Source of the DNA: Neoarius graeffei
Lineage: Eukaryota; Chordata; Actinopteri; Siluriformes; Ariidae
Reading direction: 5' to 3'
NCBI RefSeq assembly: GCF_027579695.1
Contig: NC_083592.1
Location: 31,081,961-31,145,960 of the forward strand
DNA length: 64,000 bases
Positions 55,601-64,000 of the stretch are shown here, in pieces; position 1 is the first letter of the stretch, and every line of letters starts with the position of its first letter. Made by a program: the position numbers and the translations under genes. The notes under the pieces are model-generated. The model saw only the letters and a list, made by a program, of their open reading frames with translations. It did not search any database and was not told where the DNA came from.

Positions 55601-58600
55601 TACAGTACTCAAGTAAATGTACTTTGTTACTGTCCACCTCTGCTAGCTAGTCAGTATCAGGGGGAAATCTATCATTGATTTCATGAATAGGAATCATAAC
55701 TACATATTTCAGTTTCTTCTCCCTTCAGGTGGACCTGGATTACATGATCCGTGTGAAAAAGAAGAGGTCGACACTTTGTCAGCGATGACGAACGATCAGG
55801 CTGAACTTCTTACCTACACTGCACAGGTTAAAACTCCCTCACATGCCCAAAGATGGCATATGGAAAAATGAAATTAAATGAAATGTTAAAGAAAAAACAA
55901 CTAATGTTCTGTACATTTTCAGCACGCCCTAAGGCTTCTAGCTTTCGGACAGATTCACAGGTTCCTCGAGGTGGATCCTCTTCCTACAGCTAAACCTGCA
56001 GTGGAACCAAAATTACCAGACGGAGAAGGTTGGTGTTTTGACGTGATTAAGATAATATCTTTCATCTTCTGTTCTTTGTAGACGTGTTTGAAATTGGATT
56101 TGCTGTTCAGCAGGGACGTCTTGGAAAAGACTCCATGAAGATGAAACTGCAGACGAACCTAAAAGCAAAAAGACCCGGAAAGATAGTAATTTTTTTTTCT
56201 TGCCTTATTTTCTGATTCTTGTAAAGACCATAATTTAAAATGTCCACATACAGTGCTGTGAAAAAGTATTTGCCCCTTCCTGATTTGTTCTATGTTTGTA
56301 TATTTGTCACACTTAAATATTCCATGTCATCAAACTAATTTTAATATTAGACAGAGATAGCCCAAATAAACACAAAATGCAGTTTTCAAATGATGATTTC
56401 ATTTATTGATGGGGGGGAAGTTACCCAACCCTACCTGACCCTATGTGAAAAAGTATTTATGCCCTCAACCAATCAATCAAATTTAATTGATAATTGGGTT
56501 CAGTTTCACTAGTCACACCCAGGCATGATTACTGCCAGACCTGTTCAATCTAAATATCACATAAATAGAACCATGCCGGCAATGTCTCATCTCATCTCAT
56601 TATCTCTAGCTGCTTTCTGTTCTACAGGGTCACAGGGAAGCTGGAGCCTATCCCAGCTGACTACGGGCGAAAGGCGGGGTACACCCTGGACAAGTCGCCA
56701 GGTCATCACAGGGCTGACACATAGACACAGACAACCATTCACACTCACATTCACACCTACGGTCAATTTAGAGCCACCAATTAACCTAACCTGCATGTCT
56801 TTGGACTGTGGGGGAAACCGGAGCACCCGGAGGAAACCCACGCGGACACGGGGAGAACATGCAAACTCCACACAGAAAGGCCTTCGCCGGCCACGGGACT
56901 CGAACCTGGACCTTCTTGCTGTGAGGCGACAGCGCTAACCACTACACCACCGTGCCGCCCTGCTGGCAATGTGAAGTCAGTTAATAGATATTAAAATGAT
57001 GCAATGAAGTAAAGAGTTACAAGAACAGATGCGCAACAAAATAATTGAAATCTATCAGTCTGGAAAGGGTTACAAAGCTATTGCCAAGGCTCTGGGACTC
57101 CAGCGAACCACAGTGAGAACCTTCACAGGAGTGACCAGCCTTCCAAAATTCAACCAAGAGTGCTTCGACGACTGATCCAGGAGGTCACAAAAGAACCGCG
57201 ATGAACATCTAAATAACTGCAGTCCTCAGTTAAGGTCAGTGTTCATGATTCTACAATAAGGAAGGCACTGAGCAAAAATGGTATCTACGGGAGAGTTGCA
57301 AGGCGCAAACCACTGCTAACCAAAAAGAACAAAAAGGCTCATCTGACATTTCCCAAAAAGCATCTTGACGACCCCCAAGACTTTTGGGATAATATTCTGT
57401 GGACTGATGAGTCAAAAATAGAACTTTTTGGAAGACACGGGTCCCGGTACATCTGGCGTAAGGCTAATACAGCGTTCCAAAATAAGAACATCATACCAAC
57501 AGTCAAACATGGTGGTGGTAGTGTGATGGTCTGGGGCTGCTTTTCTTCTTCAGTACCTGGACGACTTGCCATAATTGATGGAACCATGAATTCTGCTCGC
57601 TACCAGAAAATCCTGAAACAGAATGTCTGCCCGGCGGCACGGTGGTGTAGTGGTTAGCGCTGTCGCCTCACAGCAAGAAGGTCCGGGTTCGAGCCCAATG
57701 GCCAGCGAGGGCCTTTCTGTGCGGAGTTTGCATGTTCTCCCCGTGTCCGAGTGGGTTTCCTCCGGGTGCTTTGGTTTCCCCCACAGTCCAAAGACATGCA
57801 GGTTAGGTTAACTGGTGACTCTAAATTGACCATAGGTGTGAATGTGAGTGTGAATGGTTGTCTGTGTCTATGTGTCAGCCCTGTGATGACCTGGCGACTT
57901 GTCCAGGGTGTACCCCACCTTTCACCTGTAGTCAGCTGGGATAGGCTCCAGCTTGCCTGCGACCCTGTAGAACAGGATAAAGCGGCTAGAGATGATGAGA
58001 TGAGAGAATGTCTGCCCATCAGTTTGTGACCTAAAGCTCAAGCGCAGCTGGGTTCTGTAGCAGGACAATGATTCGAAGCACACAAGCAAGTCCACCTCTG
58101 AATGGCTCAAAAGTAATAAAATTAAGGTTTTGGAGTGGCCTAGTCAAAGTTCTGACTTGAATCCAATTGAGACGCTGTGGCAGGACCTTAAACGGGCAGT
58201 TTATGCTCAAAACCCCTCCAGTGTGGCTGAATTGAAACAATTCTGCAAGGAAGAGTGGGCAAAAATTCCTCCACAGCAACGTAAAAGACTCACCGCAAGT
58301 TATCGCAAACGTTTAATTGCAGTTGTTGCTGCCAAGGGTGGCCCAACCAGTTATTAGGTTTAAGGGGGCAATTACTTTTTCACATGGGTGGAAAAGGAGT
58401 GGATCATTTAAAAGCTGGATTTTGTGTTTACTTACATCGTTCTTATATTAGACTTAATTGGATGACCTAAACCTTTTAAATATGACAAATAAGCAAAAAA
58501 TGGAAGAAATCAGCGGGGGGAATGCTTTATCACAGCACTGTAAGACTTCCTTAACAATCCCTGTAATGTTGTTTAGTCTCAGGTACTGCTGCAGCTGTAT

Positions 58601-61600
58601 TAACATCTGATGGCAAATCAGATTGTAAAGGAAAATTGGAAACTCTGTCCAAAAGCGCCAGTAATAAATTCACACATGGCTCATCAACCAAGGTAAAAAG
58701 AAATTCTATTAATATGAACAATTATGCGTATTTACAATTTACTTTTCATTAGATCACACGGTTAGATCAATTTATACAGGTTGGAATGGTTGTGTCCAAA
58801 TTACTGCTCTCATGTTGCACAACCATGGATAGTATAATTGTCAAAAATACTCCGATAAGTATCTGTATCAAACTATCCCTTTATTATTGTCCAGTAGATT
58901 AACTGAATGCATCTCATGACATTGTAATGTCCTTTGTGAACCGAGCTCACACATACCAAGACAGTGTTAGTTGTTTATAGCATATCATGAGTGTCATGAG
59001 GTTTGTTCTGGTTTTCAGGTGAAGGTTCAGGGCCCCGTTCTCACAGCCAGGGGCAAAAACCCTGTAATGGAGCTAAATGAGAAAAGGAGAGGACTATCAT
59101 ATAACCTCATCACTGAAAACGGAGAGAACCAACAACAACGCTTCATTATTGAGGTGGCAGCAATATTCACTTCTACCTTCCTACTCGTATATCCCTAAGT
59201 ACAGTACAAGCACAACGAAATACACTAGAGTTTAGGGAACATTCTTATATTAGATTTGTAGATGGAGGGGGAAGAAATGTCTTTTATCTATACCCCCACT
59301 CCGAAGGGTATACTGGTTTGCCTCTGTCCGTCCGTATTTCCGTCTGTCCGAAACACCCTTTTTCTCAGCAACTACAAATCATAGCCACTTGGTACCAAAC
59401 TTCAGCTTGGGGTTCTAGACCGTGTATACTGTTTTCAGGTCTGTCGCACATCGACTTCCTGTTTACCAACTGAATGTATTTACAAAACATATAGCATGGA
59501 TTTACAAAATTTTCGTAACGCTTTTTTCAGCAACTACAAATCACAACTGCTTGATATTTGGTACCGAGCTTCAGCTTGGGGTTCTATACCTTTTATACCG
59601 TGTTCAGGTCTGTCGCACATCAACTTCCTGTTTACCGACTGAATGTACTTACGAAACCTATAGGGTGGATTTTGATGCTATTTCAAAAAGCAATATGCTA
59701 TTTCAAAATGACACTTTACCAGGATGCTATTTGAAATCCCTGGGGAGAGACACTGCTCTTTACTTCCTTGTTTCAGGGTTCATTATTTGTTGGTCAACAT
59801 TCATCATAAGTGTCCTATTCCTTCGATTGTTTGCATTCTGATATAAGCGAGAGCAGGGGGATACGTAAGTGAGCAGTAGCTCACAGTTGATCTTGTTTTT
59901 TGTTTGTTTTTTTATTTATTTTTTTGCCCACATCTGTTAGTCCAAAATCGGTGTCCACTAGCATGCTGTGTGACGGCTATATGACGTGGATGGATTGTGA
60001 CTGTACGTGACTTAAATGCATTGGACTGCATTTTTCCTCTGCATCTCCTATGTTAATGCTAAAAATAACCCAAATGGAATATATGCACCATGCCAAAAAA
60101 TAATAATGCACATAGATTCAGCCATTCATGTCGAAGTTTGAAAACATTTCACCTTTTCTCTGAGGGGCGTGAAGTAGTTTTGTACGATATTGATTTCTGT
60201 CTGCTCGCAATTAAAAAAAAAAAAAATCACGATTAAACAATTTAATTGAACTGATAACCAAAAAGACAAGAAAATTAGCATTTACATCATTTTCAGGTTT
60301 AAGGACGGGAGGGGAGGGAGTAATAATAATATCAACTGTAGAGTCTGGAACTGCTTGCTGACAGCGACAGTTATGAAAACTCAGCTGGATAGAGGATTTT
60401 TAGATTATTTTGGAGTAATGTGCAATAAACAGTAAAAAAAAAAAATTCCATGAAATCTGCTTTTTAGGTCAAATTATTATCCTTTCTTTCTAACAATAAT
60501 TCAGTGGCATCCCTAATAAATATACATAGTTAACTGCTATACCGTGAGAGTTTGACTCCCTACTTGCATCTGTATTGCAGCATGCAATACAGATGGTCTT
60601 TGCTATGACCCAACTGCGAGTAGAACTCACAATCTCCCGGTCGAGAGGTGGAGACGCTGACCACTAGGCCAGCTCGTTACCAGAGGACCAGCCCCACCCC
60701 CCACTATAAACCTAGCTATATAATAGGCGAGAGGCCAAGGGCTGCCTGAGAAGACCAGTTCCTGGCATGGGAGGGGACGAACTGCTATACACAGTCAAGA
60801 AACTGTGAAATGGGTCGGGGCTTTCAGGCGATGTTGATTAATATGGTAGCGTTCTAAAGACTTGCACAAAACATTCAAGAGTAATGCTGACTGTATCTGC
60901 TCCCAGGAGTAAAAGACAGGTTTTTTTTTTGTGTGTGTTTGAGTGATAACTCCTACTCGCATGTTAAATCATGGCACGCCGACACAAAGTCTGGTAATAT
61001 AATCAGCATAAACGTCACTGGATTTGGTGTCTGTGTAAAATCATGTGGAAACTATTAAATTGCTCTAATACACAAACCCTGGGTGAACCATTCACTACAC
61101 CTGATGAAGGCCTTTGAATGAAGCGCAACTCCTGTGGCTTTGAATTTCTACATCGCTTGTAATTGGTCTACATAGGATTCGATTTACTCAACTCCTAGAG
61201 GTCTCAAAGGGATGCTTCCTGACCTGTCTATATACCACTCTGAAGTGCTGGACTTGTACAACTTGTTTTATTGCTCTATATCAGGTAGAAGTGGATGGAC
61301 TGAGGTTCAGAGGCTGTGGACCTAATAAAAGGGTAGCAAAAGCAAATGCAGCTTTGGCAGCAATAGAAAAGCTCTTTTCAGCACACAATGCAAACAGCAA
61401 TAAGAAGAAGAGGCCGTATACAAAAGTAAGTTCAGGTGTACAAATTTCCGAACCTTTTAGTATGTACTGATATTATGATGCAGCACTGTGTGTCTCTTTT
61501 TTTCATGCTCTTTTAGGTGAGTTCATCTGCTATAAATGGGCTTCCCAGAGCAAAGAGGAGTGTTACAGTGCCCAGGCCACTACTTCCTATTTTTCCTCCT

Positions 61601-61772
61601 GCTCCTGCGTACTTTACACCAGGTGTGTATTATCATAACATTTTCACTTCTGTAATACGAGTTGTTATAGTTTTTCTAGACCACCACACATGTACGGTAG
61701 TATTTCTCACTCTCTCTCTATTTGCAGGCTTTACCCCATATGGTTATGGTCCAGTGGTGCCTCCACCACATG
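49608..61772 (+). CDS. STRBP/ILF3-like DZF and dsRNA-binding protein, 3' end not found
   Basis: Fifteen coding exons in frame: 49608-49628, 49721-49923, 50043-50202, 50665-50809, 51743-51837, 52153-52248, 53885-53996, 55729-55826, 55923-56028, 56114-56185, 58577-58692, 59019-59153, 61285-61425, 61517-61622 and 61728-61772. They give about 550 residues so far. The N terminus ([22 protein letters not shown]) and DZF blocks ([102 protein letters not shown]) fill residues 7-345. A basic stretch, one dsRBD (about 411-480) and a Pro/Tyr/Gly-rich tail ([15 protein letters not shown]) follow. STRBP and ILF3 (NF90) bind double-stranded RNA, with ILF2 as DZF partner for ILF3. The sequence is well diverged from both, whereas true STRBP is, from memory, strongly conserved among vertebrates. 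It could be a fast-evolving third paralogue. Frame intact. Confidence 0.9.
50203..51742 (+). other. Introns 3 and 4 of the STRBP/ILF3-like coding region
   Basis: Apart from exon 50665-50809, no repeat or RNA gene recognised. A (TTTC)n-like run lies near 51070-51095. Confidence 0.5.
52438..53292. mobile_element. 855-bp hAT-like non-autonomous element, perfect 8-bp duplication
   Basis: GTTAAGAT at 52430-52437 and 53293-53300. Ends CAGTGTTGTAGTCGAGTCC and, in reverse, CAGGCTTGTAGTACTCAAGT. Both flanks are built of GAGTCCGAGTC-type short repeats. No coding content. Confidence 0.9.
53301..53825 (+). mobile_element. LINE 3' end with last part of the reverse-transcriptase ORF
   Basis: Across frames the sequence shows [20 protein letters not shown] and [17 protein letters not shown], then [11 protein letters not shown]. 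That is the usual end of fish L2/CR1-type ORF2 proteins (LPSG-RYR and R-NSFFP blocks). Frameshifts are present. The tail reads TTTCGTTGTATAACTACAAT then GACAAAGTCTTATCTT. It directly follows the hAT element. Confidence 0.65.
54023..55642. mobile_element. hAT-like non-autonomous element holding a V-SINE
   Basis: Ends CAGAGGTGGACAAAGTATCC and, in reverse, CAGAGGTGGACAGTAACAAA. Flanks CTAGTTAC (54015-54022) and CTAGCTAG (55643-55650) are close to an 8-bp duplication. The flanks carry AAGTACTTAAGT-type words. It starts 25 bases after the exon 53885-53996 donor. Confidence 0.85.
54784..55160 (-). repeat. V-SINE inside the hAT-like element
   Basis: AAAGCAAACAT at 54773-54783 and 55161-55171. Full length. 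Confidence 0.93.
56586..56960 (-). repeat. V-SINE in the Tc1 left part
   Basis: TGCCGGCAATGT (56574-56585) and TGCTGGCAATGT (56961-56972) flank it. Confidence 0.92.
57633..58005 (+). repeat. V-SINE in the Tc1 transposase remnant
   Basis: GAATGTCTGCCC at 57621-57632 and 58006-58017. Full length, splitting the transposase remnant. Confidence 0.95.
59288..59898. repeat. Unclassified interspersed repeat, copy 2
   Basis: Same ends and internal units as the copy at 25774-26585, with one internal unit fewer. It ends GTTGATCTTG and a T run. It lies in the intron between the two dsRBD exons. Confidence 0.65.
59900..60540. other. Intron sequence, nothing recognised
   Basis: AT-rich, with poly-A and poly-T runs. 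No exon or repeat family identified. Confidence 0.3.
60541..60690 (-). repeat. tRNA-derived SINE, third type
   Basis: On the minus strand: GAGCTGGCCTAGTGGTCAGC (A box), then CTCGACCGGGAGATTGTGAG, then a weak B box, then a body with CAATACAGATGCAAGTAGG and GAGTCAAACTCTCACGG. It is unlike the V-SINE. Confidence 0.65.
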
Positions 61773-61863
61773 GTAGGCCTCTTTATCTCAATAGTCCATA
61801 GAGCATTAGTACTACAATTCCTCCCCCTGTTTTTGTCTTTCCATTTGTGTACACCACTTTTTA

Positions 61864-62502
61864 TTATACCCTCGCTCCGGGTGGGGGTGGGGGGGAGGCC
61901 TACTAGTTTAGGGGTAGGTATACTAGTTTACCTCTATCTGTCCATTCCTATCTCCATCTGTCCGAAACGCGCTTTTTCTCAGCAACTACAAATCAAAAGT
62001 GCTTGATATTTGGTACCGAGCTTCAGCTTGGGGTTCTATACTGTGTCTACCGATTTCAGATCTGTTGCACATTGACTTCCTGTTTACCGACTGAATGTAT
62101 TTACGAAACATATAGCGTGGATTTCCAAAATTTTCGTAACATTTTTCTCAGCAACTACAAATCACAACTGCTTGATATTTGATACCGAGCTTCAGCTTGG
62201 GGTTCTATACCTTGTATACCGTTTTCAGGTCTGTCGTACAACAACTTCCTGTTTATCAACTGAATGTATTTACGAAATGTATAGCATGGATTTTGACGCT
62301 ATTTCAAAATGACATTTTACCAGGATGCTATTTGAAATCCTTGGGGAGAGACACTGCTCTTTACTTCCTTGTTTCAGGGTTAATTATTTGTTGAAGTCAA
62401 CATTCATAATAAGCGTCCTATTCCTTCGATTGCTTGCATTCTGATGTAAGCGAGAGCGGGGGGATACGTAAGTGAGCAGTAGCTCACAGTTGATCTTGTT
62501 TT
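61864..62502. repeat. Unclassified interspersed repeat, copy 3
   Basis: Starts TATACCCTCGCTCCGG and ends AGCGGGGGGATACGTAAGTG, CAGTAGCTCACAGTTGATCT and a long T run. Internal units as in copies 1 and 2. Confidence 0.65.
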
Positions 62503-63393
62503 TTTTTTTTTTTTTGTCACCAAAAAGCACTAAATTGAAATCTGTGAAAATAGATTCTTCAAATATTTCCAACATAGATGATTTGAGTATCTTTTATAGG
62601 TATGAAATGTTGCGTAAAGTCTATAGTGTGTTGGAATTCCGTGTTACTCTTCCACCCAGGGCTTCGTAGATGCCTCCGAAATCAGACCTACAAGGTTCAT
62701 ACCATGTTGCTCGTGGTATTAAGATATGCATGATGTGTGTTTAAGTCGTATCTTCTAGATATAAATATAAATGAGGCTCCGACACCTTTAATCACCTTTA
62801 GTTTTGGTATCCATATATTAACTCTCTGATAGCAGCATGGCATCAGCCTGAGGCTGAAGCTTCTCAAAGGAAACTCTGGCATGTCCATGTTTAGCCAAGT
62901 GAAGGACAAGGACTCAGTCAAAAAGGGAGCTCTAGTGTAGCTTTTTTGAGGTGCTTAGTAATCGCAGTGTCTTTTACTATTATTAATCTAAACAATCACC
63001 CACTGATAAATTCCAGAAGGCCTAATGTAAGCGTCTTTTTAGCGACCTAGAATTGCGAGTGATTGCTGGCAGATGAAATTTTGAATGGTTGAATGTTAAG
63101 AATTAAAATTCAGCTTGTTGCACTAGTTGAAATGATGGTCTGGTATTCATTTGTTTTATGCTGCATAGTTTTTAAGGATAGCCAAGAGCAGGGGTCTTCA
63201 ACTTGTGGACCCCACAGAATATTTCAACGGTTTAAACCAATTAAGGAAACAGTACATTTTACATTTATGGCATTTTGCGGACAGTGTGCTTTGTACAGAA
63301 GTACTCTGGAATCTGTCAATAAATACATCCTTATCCTAGTTCACTCAGTCAGGGAGTATCAGTAAGATCAGCCTAAAACCCTTTTGGGGGTTT

Positions 63394-63446
<53 letters not shown>

Positions 63447-63540
63447 TCCCCCCCACACACGCACCATATTTCTTCAGTGCTAATTTAAGTACTTCATGAA
63501 GCCGTACAATGGAGTCCAAAAGTTGAAAACCGAATGTCTG
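62503..63540. other. Downstream stretch, no exon recognised; (GT)n near the end
   Basis: Probably still within the STRBP/ILF3-like gene, whose last exon was not found. No match to the family's C-terminal end was seen. (GT)n lies at about 63396-63445. Confidence 0.35.
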
Positions 63541-63542
63541 TC

Positions 63543-63715
63543 CATCCATTGTCCGTAGCCGCTTATCCTGTGCAGGGTCGCAGGCAAGCTGGAGCCTGTC
63601 CCAGCTGACTATGGGCGAGAGGCGGGGTACACCCTGGACAAGTCACCAGATCATTACAGGACTGACACATGGAGACAAACAACCATTCATACTCGCATTC
63701 ACACCTACGGTCAAT
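63543..63715 (-). repeat. V-SINE 3' half
   Basis: CCATCCATTGTCCGTAGCCGC to CACACCTACGGTCAAT, then the match stops. V-domain and head are missing. Confidence 0.85.
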
Positions 63716-64000
63716 AGCCCCCAAGCATAACTACGTCATCGCTTATTTATCGCAATGCATTATGGGGGATAGCCGGGGTTGGTAGCTGTGCAGTATAGCA
63801 GATGTTAGATTAATTTTACGTGAGAGTGATGTGAGGGGAGTGATTTTGTTGTGCTCTGTCGTGGAAGACAGTGAAATTGGTGATTGAAAGAGGTGGATAA
63901 CATGCCGAGGGTTTACAGCAGGAAAATCTAAATCCAAATCAAGCTTGGTGAGAAGGTAAGACATAAGTGACAAGAATTCGTACAACCTAGAGATTAACTG
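63716..64000. other. Window end, nothing recognised
   Basis: Moderately GC-richer sequence with a short frame from ATG 63902. No family recognised. Confidence 0.25.

Larger units (their letters stand above)
49721..56028 (+). other. DZF domain region of the STRBP/ILF3-like gene
   Basis: Eight exons encode the DZF fold, a nucleotidyltransferase-like dimerisation domain. Unlike ILF3 and STRBP, which have Gly-Leu, this protein has VGS, then 11 residues, then DLEL. That fits the general nucleotidyltransferase pattern hG[GS]-x(7-13)-Dh[DE]h. Known DZF proteins are regarded as non-catalytic. Whether the third acidic residue is present cannot be told here. Confidence 0.7.
56251..58540 (+). mobile_element. 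Tc1-like element at the expected place of the dsRBD1 exon(s)
   Basis: Ends CAGTGCTGTGAAAAAGTATT and, in reverse, CAGTGCTGTGATAAAGCATT, with TA at 56249-56250 and 58541-58542. Transposase remnants (57000-57600, 58010-58360) include [12 protein letters not shown]-type helix-turn-helix text, the WTDESK region and, near the end, [16 protein letters not shown]. They are frameshifted and broken by a V-SINE. It fills almost the whole intron between exons 56114-56185 and 58577-58692. Confidence 0.85.
59019..61425 (+). other. Single dsRNA-binding domain (matches dsRBD2 of STRBP/ILF3)
   Basis: Exons 59019-59153 and 61285-61425 encode [20 protein letters not shown], then [18 protein letters not shown], then [19 protein letters not shown]. 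The [14 protein letters not shown] block and the [10 protein letters not shown] helix identify it as the second, not the first, dsRBD of the family. The intron between them is phase 0. Confidence 0.85.

Noticed and set aside
56082-56185. A stronger-looking acceptor (TTCTTTGTAG) before the basic-linker exon
   Set aside because: Using it puts the exon in a frame that meets a stop early in the next exon and loses the family-like KRLHEDE text. The CAGCAG acceptor keeps the frame.
61773-61801. Read-through end after the exon at 61728-61772 (GRPLYLNSP) as the true C terminus
   Set aside because: The exon ends in a usable donor (GTAGGC) and the family continues beyond this point. A retained-intron end is possible but unsupported.

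Overview
The window is nuclear DNA from a vertebrate, almost certainly a ray-finned fish. The evidence is three spliced vertebrate genes in a sea of fish-type repeats: more than 30 copies or pieces of a tRNA-headed V-SINE of the DANA/mermaid type, several Tc1-like elements, hAT-like and mariner-like elements, and very long (CA)n, (TA)n and (CTAT)n tracts. The mix of Tc1 elements and this SINE would suit a catfish or relative, but that is inference and the species cannot be fixed from the window alone.

Host genes. (1) Minus strand, left edge to about 8.9 kb: the 5' part of an SH2D3C-type gene (SHEP1/Chat, an SH2 adaptor of the BCAR3/NSP family). Coding exons lie at 1-36 (cut by the window edge), 2448-2576 and 3298-3337, and a GC-rich promoter with a first exon lies near 8.79-8.98 kb. 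(2) Plus strand, 22533-38158: a complete nine-exon cfap157 gene, a coiled-coil ciliary basal-body protein of 486 residues. It has an X-box and a forkhead site just upstream. (3) Plus strand, about 40.6 kb to beyond 61.77 kb: a DZF-domain, double-stranded-RNA-binding gene of the STRBP/ILF3 family. It has a CpG-rich non-coding first exon near 40.9 kb, a second exon with the start codon at 49608, and 14 further coding exons. Its last exon was not found. The exon(s) for the first dsRBD seem to be missing: their expected place is filled by one Tc1 element, yet the flanking exons still join in frame.

Layout. 0-9 kb: SH2D3C-type exons among SINEs, a split tandem repeat and microsatellites. 9-22 kb: no host gene seen; nested SINEs, hAT elements, a nearly whole Tc1 element (17937-19541) and a SINE array. 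22.3-38.5 kb: cfap157, with introns 4 and 7 made almost wholly of Tc1 elements that come very close to the splice sites. 38.5-49.5 kb: SINEs in inverted arrangement, hairpins, MITEs, the 5' exon of the STRBP/ILF3-like gene, and a 2.5-kb terminal-inverted-repeat element. 49.5-61.8 kb: STRBP/ILF3-like exons, with introns holding hAT, Tc1, LINE and an unclassified three-copy repeat. 61.8-64 kb: repeats, no exon recognised.

The SH2D3C-CFAP157 neighbourhood matches human 9q34.11 from general knowledge, which supports both calls. I saw no CRISPR array, operon, true tRNA or rRNA gene, and recognised no LTR retrovirus-like element. All similarity statements come from memory of protein families; no search was run.
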